Assembly: GCA_963556145.1 (NCBI GenBank)
Contig: OY744461.1
Location: 7,078,891-7,142,890 of the forward strand
Direction: 5' to 3'
Length of the DNA stretch: 64,000 nucleotides
Source of the DNA: Hygrocybe punicea
Lineage: Eukaryota > Basidiomycota > Agaricomycetes > Agaricales > Hygrophoraceae
Part shown: piece by piece, positions 1 to 11,331 of the stretch
Numbering within the stretch: position 1 is the stretch's first letter
How the letters are laid out: each line of letters starts with the position of its first letter
Program-made: the position numbers and the translations under genes
The notes under the pieces: model-generated
The model's input: only the letters and a program-made list of their open reading frames with translations
Told to the model about the DNA's origin: nothing
The model's database searches: none

Positions 1-573
1 AGTTGAAACACAATCCATCTCTTCTCAACCATACTCAGGAACGGACGAGTACTGGCAGCACGTCAACTTTTGGCAAGACAGAAACGAGTAGATGTGGCGC
101 ACCTGATACGGTCATAGAGATTACTGGCTATCCATTGGCGAACAATATAACCAGCTTTGTCCGTTTCAAAGAAGCTTTGATAGTTATAGACGTTTGCTAT
201 ATCCACCAGCGCTTCTCGTTCGACTGCAGCAGCGCAATAATAACATAATTTCGTCATCAAGCCCGTGATCCTGCAGCCCATGTTAAACACGTACTCTTCA
301 GCCTGCGCAGGTACGTCCTCAAACTCAAGCCAGGGTCGGGCTTAATGAATATCTTGATAACCATATATCCACATCGATGTCGGCATTTTACAGTCTTGAG
401 AAAGCGCGCGGAACCTAGACTGTTATGGTGATAAGCATTGGCGAACGGAGCAGCGAGAGCAGTGAATCGGTTTGCCTCTTTTCATAGACAATATCTCCAG
501 CCAGCTCCGAGACAAACGAATCCAGTGCGCCGCTCGTCCGAGTCAATGTAGATCCTGAGTGTGCGTTCCCCAT
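1..573 (-). CDS. vps15: Vps15-like PI3-kinase regulatory protein kinase, 5' part
   Basis: N-terminal part of the Vps15 protein kinase, the regulatory partner of Vps34 in the class III phosphatidylinositol 3-kinase complex that acts in vacuolar sorting and autophagy. Visible exons are 476-573, 295-419, 103-223 and 1-51, running off the window edge; all junctions keep frame. The start MGNAHSG gives Gly2 for N-myristoylation, as in known Vps15. The kinase-like N-lobe follows, with recognisable stretches GYMVIKIFIKPDPGLSLRTY, EREALVDIANVYNYQ, KAGYIVRQW and ASNLYDRI. Intron 1 (420-475) has a GC donor (AG|GCAAAC) and an AG acceptor; the other visible introns are GT-AG. The start codon lies 84 bp from the edge of a Tc1-type transposon, so the element sits in the promoter or 5' UTR. 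Most of the protein (rest of the kinase, HEAT and WD40 regions) is outside the window. Identification is by remembered family sequence. Confidence 0.88.
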
Positions 574-656
574 ACTGTACTACTAGGTCGAACGACGAAC
601 GTCGCCGCAGCGGTCTGTGTGTGATCACGTGATCACTTTCTCCTGCTGCGCAGTTA

Positions 657-781
657 CAGCTGTTTTCATCGAGGTGTGGAAACTCCAAAATTTGGAGGTG
701 GCTGTGCATTTCCAAATATGTAGTCTGCCGAGATTCCGTGTACAATTTTGTAGCGCCGACTAAGTACTCTAAACGCTCGAC
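657..781 (+). repeat. left terminal inverted repeat of Tc1-type element
   Basis: The 125 bases starting CAGCTGTTTTCATCG are the exact reverse complement of 3657-3781, with no mismatch that I can find. The transposase start codon is the next base after the repeat, so the repeat must also carry the transposase promoter or 5' UTR. Confidence 0.96.
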
Positions 782-1830
782 ATGGGCAGGCTTATTCCCA
801 CTGCACTCAAGGACCGTGTTCCCATATTGTACCACCAGCACAACATGTCTATCAAGGGGATCTGCAAGGTACTTGGTATTAGGAAATCTTCAGTATACCA
901 CGCCCTCCAGTATCATCGGAAATACGGCGTCACTTCCAATCCCTGTAAAGTACAGCGCGGGCGCAAACTCACCACATCCGATATCATTTTCATTATCTCC
1001 CTTCTTGAAAACTCCCCAACACTGTTTCTTGATGAAATCCAGGACCAATTGTACCATCACCGAAAGATCGCTGTCTCCGTATCCACGCTTACTCGCACAT
1101 TGCGCCGGATCGATTACACCAACAAGCAAGTGTCCCGTGAAGCCATCGAAAGGGATCAGCTCCGACGAGCTGCCTATATGAACCACATTGGCCAGATCAT
1201 CACCAACCCTGACATGCTGATGTTTACGGATGAATCTTCTGTGGATAGGCGGACCATGACACGCAGGAAGGGCTGGGCGAAGGCTGGGAGTCGTTGTGTA
1301 CAGCGCCAATATTTCATCCGAGGTCAGAGGTATAGCGTACTCCCTGTCCTGACGCTTGATGGTATCATTGCATACGATATCGTGGAAGGATCCGTTACAT
1401 CAGCAAGGTTTTTGCAGTTTTTGACAGAATTTATTGTAAGTTTCAATCTAATGTGTCTTCACGTCACTAAATTCATACTAGATACCACTCACAAACCCTT
1501 ATCCTGGCCCTCGAAGTGTGCTCGTCCTCGACAATTGTAACACTCACCATGCAGAAGAAGTCCGTGAACTTGTTGAAGATCACGCGTGTAAGCTCACTCT
1601 GCTTGTGGAATGCTGCCGGAACTAATGAGGAATATATTGCAGTATGTAAACTTGTTTTTCTACCGCCATACTCTCCCGACTTCAATCCCATCGAGCACGC
1701 ATTTTCTTCGATGAAGGCTTTCTTGTGTCGCAGCCGTTCTGAATCTACTGTGTATGATATTATGATGGCCTGTAATAGTATTACTCCATCCAAGGCAGCA
1801 GGTTGGTTTCAGAACAGTGGTTATATCTAG
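782..1830 (+). CDS. Tc1/mariner-type DDE transposase
   Basis: Catalyses cut-and-paste transposition by binding the terminal repeats and cutting with a DDE nuclease. Exons 782-1435, 1482-1587 and 1643-1830 join in frame to 315 codons; both introns (46 and 55 bp) are GT-AG. The N-terminal half has helix-turn-helix character (IKGICKVLGIRKSSVYHAL) followed by a winged-helix-like part ending near SVSTLTRTL. The catalytic triad is present: Asp in MFTDESS, Asp in SVLVLDNCNTHH, and Glu in SPDFNPIEHAF, with 35 residues between the second Asp and the Glu, and the family motif LPPYSPDFNPIE. There is no stop or frameshift, so the protein may be functional. The ATG directly abuts the left inverted repeat. 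Confidence 0.93.
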
Positions 1831-1989
1831 TCTTCTCCATTTTGTACACATCATCTGAATCTATGCGCTGCAATTATTTCTCAACATGTTGGGCATCGGG
1901 TTAGGCAAAAAACGGCAACAGTATATTGTGAGGCATCGAAACAACTACGCTACTAACTACGTATCATGGTATATATTTTTGAAAACAGA

Positions 1990-3633
1990 CTAGCGGAATG
2001 GGGCATCGTCCTCGGCTTCAGCACTTGGGTAGGGAGCAACGTAGCCTGGTGGCACCGGAAACCAGTCCTGACGCCCCTCGCAGAAATACCAGACAACACA
2101 ATCCTGCATCGACCCTTTGTCTCCTCGTTTCATGTGTGGGCCATAGAACCGTTTACATCCCCCATCATTCCAACGCTGTTCATATTTGACAGGATCGCTC
2201 TCCGTGCTTTGGGCTAAGTTTGACAAATCCAATCCGTCAAGATTAGTCGAGCCTTGGCCGGGATTGTGTCGCTTCGCCGGGTTTGGATCACTCCAAGAGA
2301 CCGTAACCTTGTCTTTCCCTGTAGATTTCTCCTGCTCCCGCTGACGCTTCGCCATGTGATTCCACCAATCAGTGCTGCCTCATTTTAGCCGGAGTGCATC
2401 GCCTGGGGCTATACCCACATCTGATGCTGTGAGATCCGTGAGTGCGACGTCGGAGAGTATGTCGGGCCCATAGCGTTTGAGCTGCAACGGTATTGCGTAG
2501 TTCATAGCACCCTCAACACCTAACCGCTCCTCTGCATAGCTAAGATAACGGCGGATGTCAGAGGGACTATGCGTTAGCGGTGGGGATAATCGTCGAGGCA
2601 AATTGAGTGGGGTTTTGGTTGGAGTCGGTGCAGCTGAAACAACACTGTCTGGTCGTATGACCTGAGTAAATGAAGAGATGATTTGTGCGATGGCTGTAAG
2701 ATCGGAGACCGGTGCAGCAGAGCTTTCTGTGCGGGTGTCTGGAATGGCTGAGTTATTGACAAGTCGATTGCGAGGAGGGTCACGGAATGCCAAATCAAAT
2801 GCCTGTGTCGAGGGTGGGTCAAAGAGAGTAGCTTTGGCCTCATGCTAAATAAAAGTGTGAGATGATGGGTGATGAACAAAACAAGAAGCCTCACAATTGC
2901 CATTGCCCACTCTCGCATCATGAACGGTGTGAGCCGCAGCTTGTAACCATTTGCGCATACATATGAGTAGCAATTTTCACGGTCATTGACATACTTTTGC
3001 TCAAGTAAGACCCGAATGCGAGCAAGATTTCGTTCCAGTTCCGAGAGTTCTCCAGTAGGTGCCAACATGTTGCCATCGTTTTCATTTTCATTTTCAGAAC
3101 CATTTTCTTCCTGTAGGATAATTAGTAGATGTATATTTATCATCAGTTAGACTTACAATCACAAGGCACCGTTTTTTGATATCATCCATGTCAAAAGTAA
3201 CGTGTACCTTCTTCCACTGGTTGTTGTCAAGTTTTTGAACCATCTCACGGTATTCTTTCTCACAATCGATGTCCAGTGCATCCGATTTCCTGTATTTATA
3301 GTGAGCGCATGAACAAAAAAAATCTAAAGAGAAAATTACATACGCTCGCCCAGGATAGTGAAACTTGAATGGAAATCGTTGGGTAGCACTGATCTTGTAC
3401 TTAGATTCCCCGTAACGCTTCAGGAGTGCATTTAGAAAGCCGAGGTAGTTTGTTGGAGTGCAGCTGAAATGAAGGTCTTTGCCTCGCACCTCTTTCTTTG
3501 CCCCCTTAGGTCCCCGTTTTCCCTTGGTCGGTATATGGTATATGAGTTGTAGGCAAAACTCCTGAGGGCTCGGTTGGGCTGGCGTTGCAGCATCATCGTC
3601 TTCACCACTTGTGCTTTGGTCATCGCCCATCAC
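1990..3633 (-). pseudogene. transposon passenger gene with SAM-like C-terminal region, one in-frame stop
   Basis: Second gene of the Tc1-type element. Exons 3344-3633, 3157-3289, 2895-3110 and 1990-2844 join in frame through three GT-AG introns. The product starts MMGDDQSTSGEDDD, has a basic KGKRGPKGAKKEVRGK segment, an acidic linker, a Ser/Thr/Pro-rich part, then a helical segment (DIRRYLSYAEERLGV to SDVGIAPGDALRLK) that resembles a SAM domain. The frame is stopped by TGA at 2380-2382 but stays open in the same frame for another 129 codons, continuing GSTDWWNHMAKRQR and ending near 1990. So the gene most likely once continued through this codon and now has a single nonsense change; an intended end at the TGA is the alternative. 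Function unknown; nuclear or DNA-binding roles are only guesses from the basic segments. Confidence 0.75.
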
Positions 3634-3656
3634 AGTTCAGCAGACAAAGAGTACTT

Positions 3657-3781
3657 GTCGAGCGTTTAGAGTACTTAGTCGGCGCTACAAAATTGTACAC
3701 GGAATCTCGGCAGACTACATATTTGGAAATGCACAGCCACCTCCAAATTTTGGAGTTTCCACACCTCGATGAAAACAGCTG
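3657..3781 (-). repeat. right terminal inverted repeat of Tc1-type element
   Basis: Exact reverse complement of 657-781. It ends at the TA target duplication 3782-3783. The passenger gene's ATG (3633) is 23 bp inside this repeat, mirroring the layout at the left end. Confidence 0.96.
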
Positions 3782-3783
3782 TA

Positions 3784-4637
3784 ATCATGATGGCCCCGTC
3801 AGTGACTCGGATATTCGACCTTACCGTCCTCCCAACTCTCGCTGACATCTATGCCCCGGCTCTGGAACACATCCATTGCGTTAGGTCTGCGTTCTCCAAA
3901 GTCAAACATGACTTGTGTTCGCAGAACACCCGTTCTGTTTTATGCAAGGTGGATCTATCGAGTTTGGGCTCTGTGAAGTCTCACACTAAATAAAAGCTAT
4001 GGCGCACAAAGGAGCCTAGAGGTTGTCCTGGCCCATGCGCTTCTTCATCAGATCTATCGTTCAACCCATCAACATCTTTCTGGCCTGGGCACAAGCTCCA
4101 GCAGCTTCCTTTGGAGGACCTGGACTAGTCCATCGCTCAGAACTTTCATTTCTGTCTTGTGTAGGCGACATGGAAGAACCCGCCATACTGCTTCCACAGG
4201 CACAACGGCATATGACACTCCTCACCGACCCTCAGTCAGCAACGGCAGCAACAACAGCAACACACCCTCGAAAATGAGCTCTTGCGGGAGCCGACAGACC
4301 CAAGTCGGGTGGCGAAATCTACGAATACAGCTCGGACTCATGACCTCACTCTCGGAGCTCTGCAATGAGTTTACCCGCTGTTTTCTTCCTTCCCAGAGCT
4401 ACCAGTCCACGTCCCATCCGCATCTGCCCGTACGCTCATCGATCATCCTCGCAGGACCTCTGTGGGTGCAGGAGGCGGAGAAGGTGGCGGACGTCACGAT
4501 ATCACATTCGAGTCTTCCTGCGATCCATATAGCATTCAATTCTGTATCGTAGCAACGCGTTGGGATAATATAATAACAGACGGTAACTTCGCAGCACGAT
4601 GTAACGAGTCTTTAAGTACAGTTTTTTTCTTTGATCG
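3784..4637. other. no gene supported; short broken frames
   Basis: About 850 bp between the transposon and the 3' end of seryl-tRNA synthetase. Several short open stretches occur on the plus strand (for example one with a Ser/Asn-rich DTPHRPSVSNGSNNSN piece at about 4200-4260 and a Gly-rich piece near 4470), but they lie in different frames and I could not splice them into one protein. It may be a decayed gene or the 3' UTR of a neighbour. Confidence 0.4.
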
Positions 4638-6402
4638 TTACGCCTGTTTTCTTTGCAGTCCTTTGGGCAGCTCTTTCACCCACGGTAAGAATTCTCGTCC
4701 TTGCATGTATGGTCGGAGAACTTCGGGGACAACTAAACCCTGTAAACCAAAACAAATTTGTTTGGGGTCCAGAAATGCAAAGGAATGGGCGACGCACTTC
4801 AGCAGTCTGATAATTCTCCACGATACAGCAAAGAGCACGCTCCGTCGCACAGAGGGTCCCGTTCAACATATGGACGTATATTTTGCGCACTTGATCTTTG
4901 CTCCGGAGGCCGCACCGCACCTCCAGTCTTCGGCTCTCTGTGATAACCAAGTAAATGGTCAACTAGGTGAGAAACAACTCCCAACACTAACGGTAGTCCG
5001 TGCAGTTGGAACATGATACAAGCTCTTTATACCCTCCCTGGAACGGGAACCACGCCTCCAGGTCATACTTCTGAGCGGCCGCCAAGTTGAGCGCACCAGA
5101 CACGATTGCAACGACGCGGTACGGGATCCGGAGGCTCTGGTAAAACGCCTCCGAGGTGGCTACCATCGTATCGAACATCTCCCACGACTTGTCCGGTTCC
5201 GTGATGCAGAACTGCTCGACCTTCTCGAACTGGTGTACACGGAAGATGCCCCACATGTCCCGGCCCGCCGAACCGGCTTCTTTGCGGAAGCAGGTCGAGA
5301 AGCCTGCGTATTTGATCGGTAGTTGCGTTTTCGGGTCCTCGAACCACTCGTCCGAGTGGAATGCTGAGATGGGCTGTTCCGAGGTGGCAATAAGATATTT
5401 CTCGTCGTCACTTGCAATGACCTGATGATGCAAGAGATTGAAAAAAGTGGCAGCGACGAATGCAAAGGAAGGGATGTTTGCAGACAGACCTTATAGAGTT
5501 CCTCGTCGAATTGGTCGAGTTGGGCGGTTTTGGCCATCTGATCTTTGTTCATCATAAAGGGCGGCTGAATCTTTTTGTAACCCCGTTTGCGTAGAAAATC
5601 AAGACCGTAGGTGATCAAGGCTTGGTTGAGGTCGATGCCATCATTAGTGAGGAAATAACCGCGATGGCCGGTAATTTTAGCACCTAACGGTGGTAAATTT
5701 GAGTTTTCGTAGAAAACAATTATTAGAACGGAACCGCACCCCGATCCAGGTCCATTGCGTCCAATCGCAATAGGACTTCGTGATGCGGCATTATGTCTGT
5801 TTTTTTCTCCACATTGACACCTTCTCCATCTGGATGCCATGTCCGTAGAGTAGCGTTGTCGTCCTATCGGCGCGTATAAATATGGTGCGGATGAATACCC
5901 GGAGAAACATTTACCTCAGTCTGACTGACAGGAACATTTTTTCCAACGATGTTTCCGACGGTGCTGGCTCGCTGCCGCATCTTGGACTCAAATTCTTTGG
6001 TCTCTTTCTGTTTTGCGTCCGCCAATGCATCCAAATTCTTCTTGGAAGCAACGAGGTCGTCTGCGCTCTCTTTTGCCTGAGAAAACGCGCAAGGAGACTT
6101 GAGGTGAGCCACCGCGTCACCATGGGTGACCCCCTACCTTCTTCTTGGCAGCGATCTCTTTCTGGACTGCGTTGATCTGTTTCCGAACGCCATTTGTCTC
6201 GAAATCCACTTTTGAATACATGAGCTAACTAACGCAGCGCTGCAGATAACAAATGATCCCACTGACTCTTCACCCATTCGGCGTACATTTGGATGACTTC
6301 ATCTACAAGTTCGACAGAATCACCGCGTTTTCGCTGGGATTCGCGGATTTCCTGAGGGTTCCCTCCTTTGTTGTCGATGAAGGTTGTTATATCGAGTGTC
6401 AT
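4638..6402 (-). CDS. ses1: cytosolic seryl-tRNA synthetase
   Basis: Charges tRNA-Ser with serine in the cytosol (class II aminoacyl-tRNA synthetase). Eight exons: 6267-6402, 6138-6208, 5915-6076, 5740-5863, 5490-5683, 4992-5421, 4798-4937 and 4638-4739; all junctions keep frame and give 452 codons, the usual length. The start [14 protein letters not shown] matches the fungal N-terminus, so the second ATG of the open frame was chosen. The N-terminal coiled-coil arm covers about residues 40-115 ([19 protein letters not shown] onwards). Class II motif 2 is [20 protein letters not shown] with [11 protein letters not shown] after it; motif 3 is [19 protein letters not shown]. The C-terminus [17 protein letters not shown] is typical of eukaryotic cytosolic enzymes. 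It is transcribed divergently from the gene at 6630 with 227 bp between the start codons. Confidence 0.96.
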
Positions 6403-6629
6403 GGTGGCCGATTGCAAGATTCTAATTGGTGATTACATAAGTCGGATGGAAAAAGAACAAAAAAAAGTTTCCTTGCTTTTGTCGACCTTGAATATGTCCA
6501 GTCAGTTACCAAGGTGGGTTTCCGTGTAAAGCTCCAAGCTTCATCCCCCTCACCAGTACCGGTGTTACGATAGAGTGACCGTGACAAACATAGCCAAAGT
6601 GACTGTTTCTTCAGGCGCGCTCTAATCTC
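6403..6629. promoter_or_regulatory. shared divergent promoter region
   Basis: The 227 bp between the ATG of seryl-tRNA synthetase (minus strand) and the ATG at 6630 (plus strand) must hold the promoters of both genes. I see no clear TATA box or named operator. The assignment follows only from gene arrangement. Confidence 0.5.
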
Positions 6630-7331
6630 ATGTTCGGTCTCATTCGACGAATCTCTGGCTCCGTGTTTCCTCGCTCAAACAGACTCTGGAGAGATGACAG
6701 TGAGCGTCGTGGTCTTTCGCCCATGAAAAGCACGCGTTAACCGCATTGTCATGAGCTAGCAACCTCCAACGCACCGCAAGTGGGCCGTAAACGGCGTTTC
6801 AGTTCCATAGATCATGACCCTGACGATTCGGTGTCCGCAAAGAAGGCCAGGGCGGTGGGAAGTGGCGTGGAAGATACAGACGATGTATCAGAGCGCGACA
6901 ATTCGCCGACGCGAGGGAATGAGACGGAGGAGGTGAAGGAAGTGACAAAGGGCGTCAAGGAGGTTGAGTTGGAGGTCAAGGACTCTAGGAGCGTGCCTTC
7001 ATCAGAGGAAGAGACTGCACCATCAGAGGAAGAGACTGTGTCCGTAACGCAGGCAGAGAATGATTTAGAGGTGGCTACAGACGACAGACAGTCAACGAGG
7101 CTCCCCGAGGCCCCTCATGCGCAGAACGTGGATTCTGATGCTGAGTTACCCATCCACGCTGAACCGGAATCTACACCAGATATCCAGTCTGCGACGGACG
7201 AGCCGACGGAGGCTTTACCATCGCACAGGGACGAGATTTTCAAGAGTGACACCCCGAAAACGCCAGCAGAAGAAGACATCCCATTGGTGCAGAGTGACCC
7301 GACGGCGGGCGAGAGCGGTTTATACAATTAG
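6630..7331 (+). CDS. small acidic low-complexity protein, probably nuclear
   Basis: Function not recognised. Exon 1 (6630-6699) encodes MFGLIRRISGSVFPRSNRLW, and a GT-AG intron (6700-6780) joins it in frame to exon 2 (6781-7331), giving 206 codons. The upstream exon was chosen because the long frame in exon 2 has no ATG of its own and the splice recreates a Met codon across the junction. The N-terminus is hydrophobic and basic. A KRRF..KKAR basic patch that could be a nuclear localisation signal follows, then a long Glu/Asp/Ser/Thr-rich region with a repeated PSSEEET/APSEEET unit. It is probably disordered. It shares a promoter region with seryl-tRNA synthetase. Confidence 0.65.
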
Positions 7332-8854
7332 GGGAGCCCTACGGAACCCGCGATACCCTTGGATATACGGACGTGGATTGGATATCTGTACTATTATCTG
7401 TCTGTTGTATCGCTTGTATTTGCTGATGAATGTATGCTGGCTAAATTAATGCAGTGTTGTTTCCCCCGTTCGACCCTTTGTTCCATTGCCTGGTTCTTGC
7501 TCTTGCGTCTGGACGAGCCGAACTGATTTCTTTTCCCCTTCTCATTCAAAGCCGTAGTCAGGTGAGCAAGTTACTTTCGCTCCTGCAATTAAAAACACTC
7601 ATCCTCTCCTTCAGTGCCTCAGCCCCGACGCTACCCCAGCCTGGGATCCGTTGGTTGCGACATAACTGTCTTTTCTCGACCCGTTTCTTCTCTTGCTCTC
7701 CTGATTTCGCACCTGGCCCCGAGCTGTGACCCCTCCCCTTGTTGGCACTCTGTCCACGTAAACTCTTTAGTAGCCGAAGCAGAAAATTTTCTATTCCACT
7801 TTTAACACTTCGCCAAGGACCTCGAACAGTTACGATAACCTGCCTCAAATGGGGTCCCGCCCTCATCTCTTTTGGGCGATATGCAATACGCTTTATACGA
7901 CTTTCACTATGCCTCCTCACTTGTTCTCGGCATCGACCAGCTCGCGATCCTGACGCAAGGAATTTCCAGGTGCGTTGCGATTATACTCTGTTACGTCCCG
8001 GTATACCCGTTCCGAAGAATTCTAGCCCGCATCATCCCCTTTGGTCCAGAAACGAAGCGTCGTCTGCCTGCTGCTGATCAGGGCCAGAGCCTCAGGCTTC
8101 AAATCTTCTTCCCAGGTTAAGCTCCGGCGCATGGCTCATGGTGTTTCCCCTTTTGATCTTCCGTTTACACAGGAGGTTCTTGTCTACGGTGACACCACCC
8201 CACACGTCGTCTAAGTGCATCGCCTGCACTGTGATGTGCGCTGTTGGCGGATTTAAACTCGTGACGCTTAGCTCCGTCAGGTACAAGCGTGTCGACGGAA
8301 GTATTAGCCTGCACAGCGCAGATGGAGTCCGAATTCCTTCGACGGCCTGTTATAACGCCTCGCAGTTTACTATGTAATAAACTTCCGAGCACATTATTTT
8401 CAACCAGCATGGGCGCTTGAATATATATTCTGAGGCTTGATGCACTGGCAAGTTGTTCAGCCAGCTGTCGTTTTGAAGGTTGAGGTTAGCATTCACCAGA
8501 CCAAATACTTTCATTTCGTAAACAAGCTACTGTGGACACTTGCTCGAACTTTTGGCTCTCATTTCGATAGGCTTGACTGTACTGGCATGTCTCTGGATCC
8601 TGGAACCCGGCCACCGTTGGAAGCGGTTGGACAGCCTCAGGCTTCACCATTTCACGGAATGGAGGCTTGCCTCATGGAAGTCAGCCGCTCGTACTGTAAT
8701 ACCTTAATATACAATGATCCATACGCAGGTATGTATCGATATTGCGTCGTGCAGCCGGTATCATATATACTTAACTCTCGACAACCACGGTCTGGCCTTG
8801 GGAACTATCCATCCCCCACTCCCCCCACTCACATCCAACGAGTGAATACCGGCG
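7332..8854. other. 1.5-kb intergenic stretch, no gene supported
   Basis: Several open frames of 60-180 codons occur here on both strands, but none has a recognisable domain or clear splice links. It probably contains the 3' UTR of the upstream gene and the 5' UTR and promoter of the gene at 8855. A TATATA-like run (about 8764) lies about 90 bp upstream of that gene's ATG. Confidence 0.45.
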
Positions 8855-10403
8855 ATGTTCAAGTTCGACCACTCATCCCGCTCGAGTCTCCCTGTAGAGC
8901 TTCCTTCTGGCATGAAAAGAAAACTACGAGCCCTTCATCTCCGGAGCCGCAGCTTCAGCAAGAGCGATTCGACCCACACCTCGCACCCTGATTTAGATGA
9001 GGAACAATCCCTCGAGCCTTATCCCTCTCACGTCGCCTGGAAAAGTGACAACTCTCACACGTCCGCACGGCCAGGAGTCCACATCATTGGCCGGTCCGCG
9101 TCATTTCCACTTCTGTCCACACAATACCAGGCCGACGAATGCACGCAAGCCTCGTTTTCAAGCACCAGCTCCTTGCGGGTCGCTTCCAACTACGTCTCGG
9201 GCACACCTGACGGCTATTTTGTCCCCTGTTTGAAGCCTCTGTCCCCTATAGCAGAGCAGGACTACTTTTCTCCTGACAAGCAGTCGATGGCCCTGCCACC
9301 CGAGGATATAGTCGCTTCGACCCCCACTGGGTCTCAGTATTCTGGAGTAGCCCGTATGTGCCATTGTCCCCATTTTGTGTATGCTGAATGTCAAATCAAG
9401 CGAATGACAACCAGGTCCTTCTCCAATATATTCAACATTTATCACCCGCCCTCTGAACAGATCCATCAGTCAAACCTCGTCGCGAACCCAAGTCTCCACG
9501 TCCTCTGTACCGCCGAGCATACCACCGCTTGATCTCCGGCCCCATTTCTCAGGCCACGTCAATGTCCCCCCACTTAGGATGCCGAAAGCTGCTGCCCTGC
9601 GGCCAATGCCTACAATACCAGGAAGCTCCGAAGGGTACACAGGCGTCTGCGACGACGGCTCATCCTTGCGCGCTGAAAGTTTTATCACAGCCGAATCAGT
9701 CGAACCACGAAATGACGGTGATGGTGCTTCTAGCGGTAGGCTGTCAGGTGCCAGGAACAGCGGACATTCGAGCGGCTCCGTATGTGAGCCCTGTTCTCAG
9801 GTAGAACAGGCCGGCATCCCGTCGATTGCTTCACAGGCTCGGAGCGCCCGAAGCTCCCAGTCTTCCTCCTCGGCGTCGTTTATTTACAGACGGTGGAGAA
9901 GGAGTGAGTCATTTGGAAGTGGTTTGGCTATCGCATCATTTCCCAAAGTCCCGAAACTGCGGCTGGGTGTTTCCTTGACGCCAGCCTGTTGGTTATTTTT
10001 GCTGGGTTTCATCGCACCCTGGTGTTGGATGATTGGCGGGTGGTATTACACCATCCGGGGACAGAGGAGGCCCAGATACGGAAAGAAACAGGGGGGGAAA
10101 GATCTTGTCCTGCCAATGTGGGTGATGACAAAAAACGGTTTGGGCGGGGTTCGGCTTACAGAGAAGGAAGCGCTCTCGCAGGGCGTGTGGTTTGGGTACC
10201 CGTTTGTTGCAACTTCCGCCAACAATGACGCAACAGTGTCGTCAATTGGCAGCATCCGATCGCCACCGACAATTAGGACCAAGAGGCCAAAGGTACTTGA
10301 TCCTTGGATATTTCGGTGTCGGATTGCAGCCTTCTCAAGCGGTTTCCTTCTCGTGGTTGGGTTCATAATCACATTCGTTGTCGTTGGACACAAATACGCA
10401 TGA
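8855..10403 (+). CDS. Ser-rich protein with two C-terminal membrane segments
   Basis: No family recognised. Exons 8855-9353 and 9415-10403, joined through a GT-AG intron (GTATGT...CCAG), give 495 codons. The joined frame was confirmed because the second exon opens on its own only with the acceptor at 9414. The first 360 or so residues are Ser/Pro/Thr-rich and probably cytosolic and disordered (FSKSDSTHTSHPDLDEEQS; SARSSQSSSSASFIYRRWRR). Two hydrophobic segments follow: LTPACWLFLLGFIAPWCWMI and, at the very end, FSSGFLLVVGFIITFVVVGH, which leaves only a few residues after the membrane. The loop between them is about 100 residues with basic patches. It is probably an integral membrane protein specific to basidiomycetes. 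Confidence 0.8.
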
Positions 10404-11331
10404 ACTTTTTTCTTTCCACGTTGCATTTCAGATGGAGGTGGTACCGTACCATGTTGTTGCATTCCTACGCTCTTATACATGAATTTTCCGGGACGTAAAT
10501 TTGAACGAAAGAAAAGAACACGTTTATTTACGTATTTACGTAATATTTATCCTCGCTGCTTCAAGTTGTCACGGTCAGGATTTGTTATTCATGGTGAACT
10601 CAAAAGTTACTATCCAAGATGATCCACGAGATAGTTCACTCGAAACTAAACTGTCATTTCCAAAATCCTGGTCTCCTGCGTCTAACGGTTCGTTTTGTCT
10701 CTCTGCAAAAGTCTACGAATACCAATACACAAACAACCTTTATAGAGCTTCTGAACTCGAGCGCATTGTTTTTGTCTGGTATTATCATAGTAACACGCAA
10801 TAGGTAAGAACTTTCACTTCATGTTCAAATAACAGAAATGACGAACAACTGTATGTGCTTTCCCTTCTAATGAAATGACGAATCAGATACTTGTCTTGGC
10901 CAGCTCTAATTATCGGTATAAACGCCCTCATCAATCAACATCCGCTACGCTCGAAAGATGGAGGGAGTGGTTGGTCCAGTATCGGGTATGTTCTCTGAGT
11001 AACTTGGGCTGGCGACTCCCGATCTGTCACTAACCTGCCCTCTCGTTTTGCCCTTTAGGTTTTCTATCGTCTCTCTTATTGTATCATATATGCCCCTGTT
11101 CCTTGTCGCGGGTCCTGCGCCGTCCAGGTAGAGCAATAAGACTTTGTTTGCTGAATTGATTCAACCCATGCCAGAGAGGTGAACGTTAAACTTTTTATTT
11201 AATATAAAACACATGTGGTGCCCCAAGACAACGAATCAAAAAAGTTAAGAATACATAGTGGACATGCATTGCAGATAAAGAGCGAGGGTATGAAACCGGG
11301 ATAGCGGACGAATGCAAGGTTGATGTAGAGT
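10404..11331. other. intergenic stretch with one tentative micro-gene
   Basis: About 930 bp between the membrane-protein gene and the 3' end of set1. Apart from the tentative two-exon frame at 10958-11159, I see only AT-rich sequence likely to be 3' UTR from both sides. Confidence 0.45.
10958..11159 (+). CDS. tentative 42-residue protein, two exons
   Basis: Exon 10958-10985 encodes MEGVVGPVS and joins in frame through a GT-AG intron (GTATGT...TTTAG, 10986-11058) to 11059-11159, ending with TGA. A TATAAA at 10917-10922 lies about 36 bp upstream of the ATG, with a short CA-rich leader, a layout seen in strongly expressed small fungal genes. The product would be a short hydrophobic and basic peptide with no known domain. 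Splice signals are good but the length is too short for coding evidence; a chance frame or a decayed gene is just as possible. Confidence 0.25.

Larger units (their letters stand above)
657..3781. mobile_element. Tc1/mariner-type DNA transposon with a passenger gene
   Basis: A complete 3,125-bp element bounded by identical 125-bp inverted repeats (657-781 and 3657-3781) and flanked by the dinucleotide TA on both sides (655-656 and 3782-3783), the target duplication expected for the Tc1/mariner (IS630) superfamily. It holds two convergent spliced genes: a DDE transposase on the plus strand starting right after the left repeat, and a second gene on the minus strand starting 23 bp inside the right repeat. 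Repeat identity, intact TA sites and an open transposase point to recent insertion. It lies between vps15 (start codon 84 bp away) and a stretch of unassigned DNA upstream of seryl-tRNA synthetase's 3' end. Confidence 0.95.

Noticed and set aside
620..635. 16-bp perfect palindrome GTGATCACGTGATCAC upstream of vps15
   Set aside because: Too short to call a regulatory site without conservation data, though it lies close to the transposon insertion and could be an E-box-like CACGTG site.
7454..8120. Plus-strand frames with hydrophobic stretches between the gene at 6630 and the gene at 8855
   Set aside because: No consistent splicing, no start context and no family resemblance.
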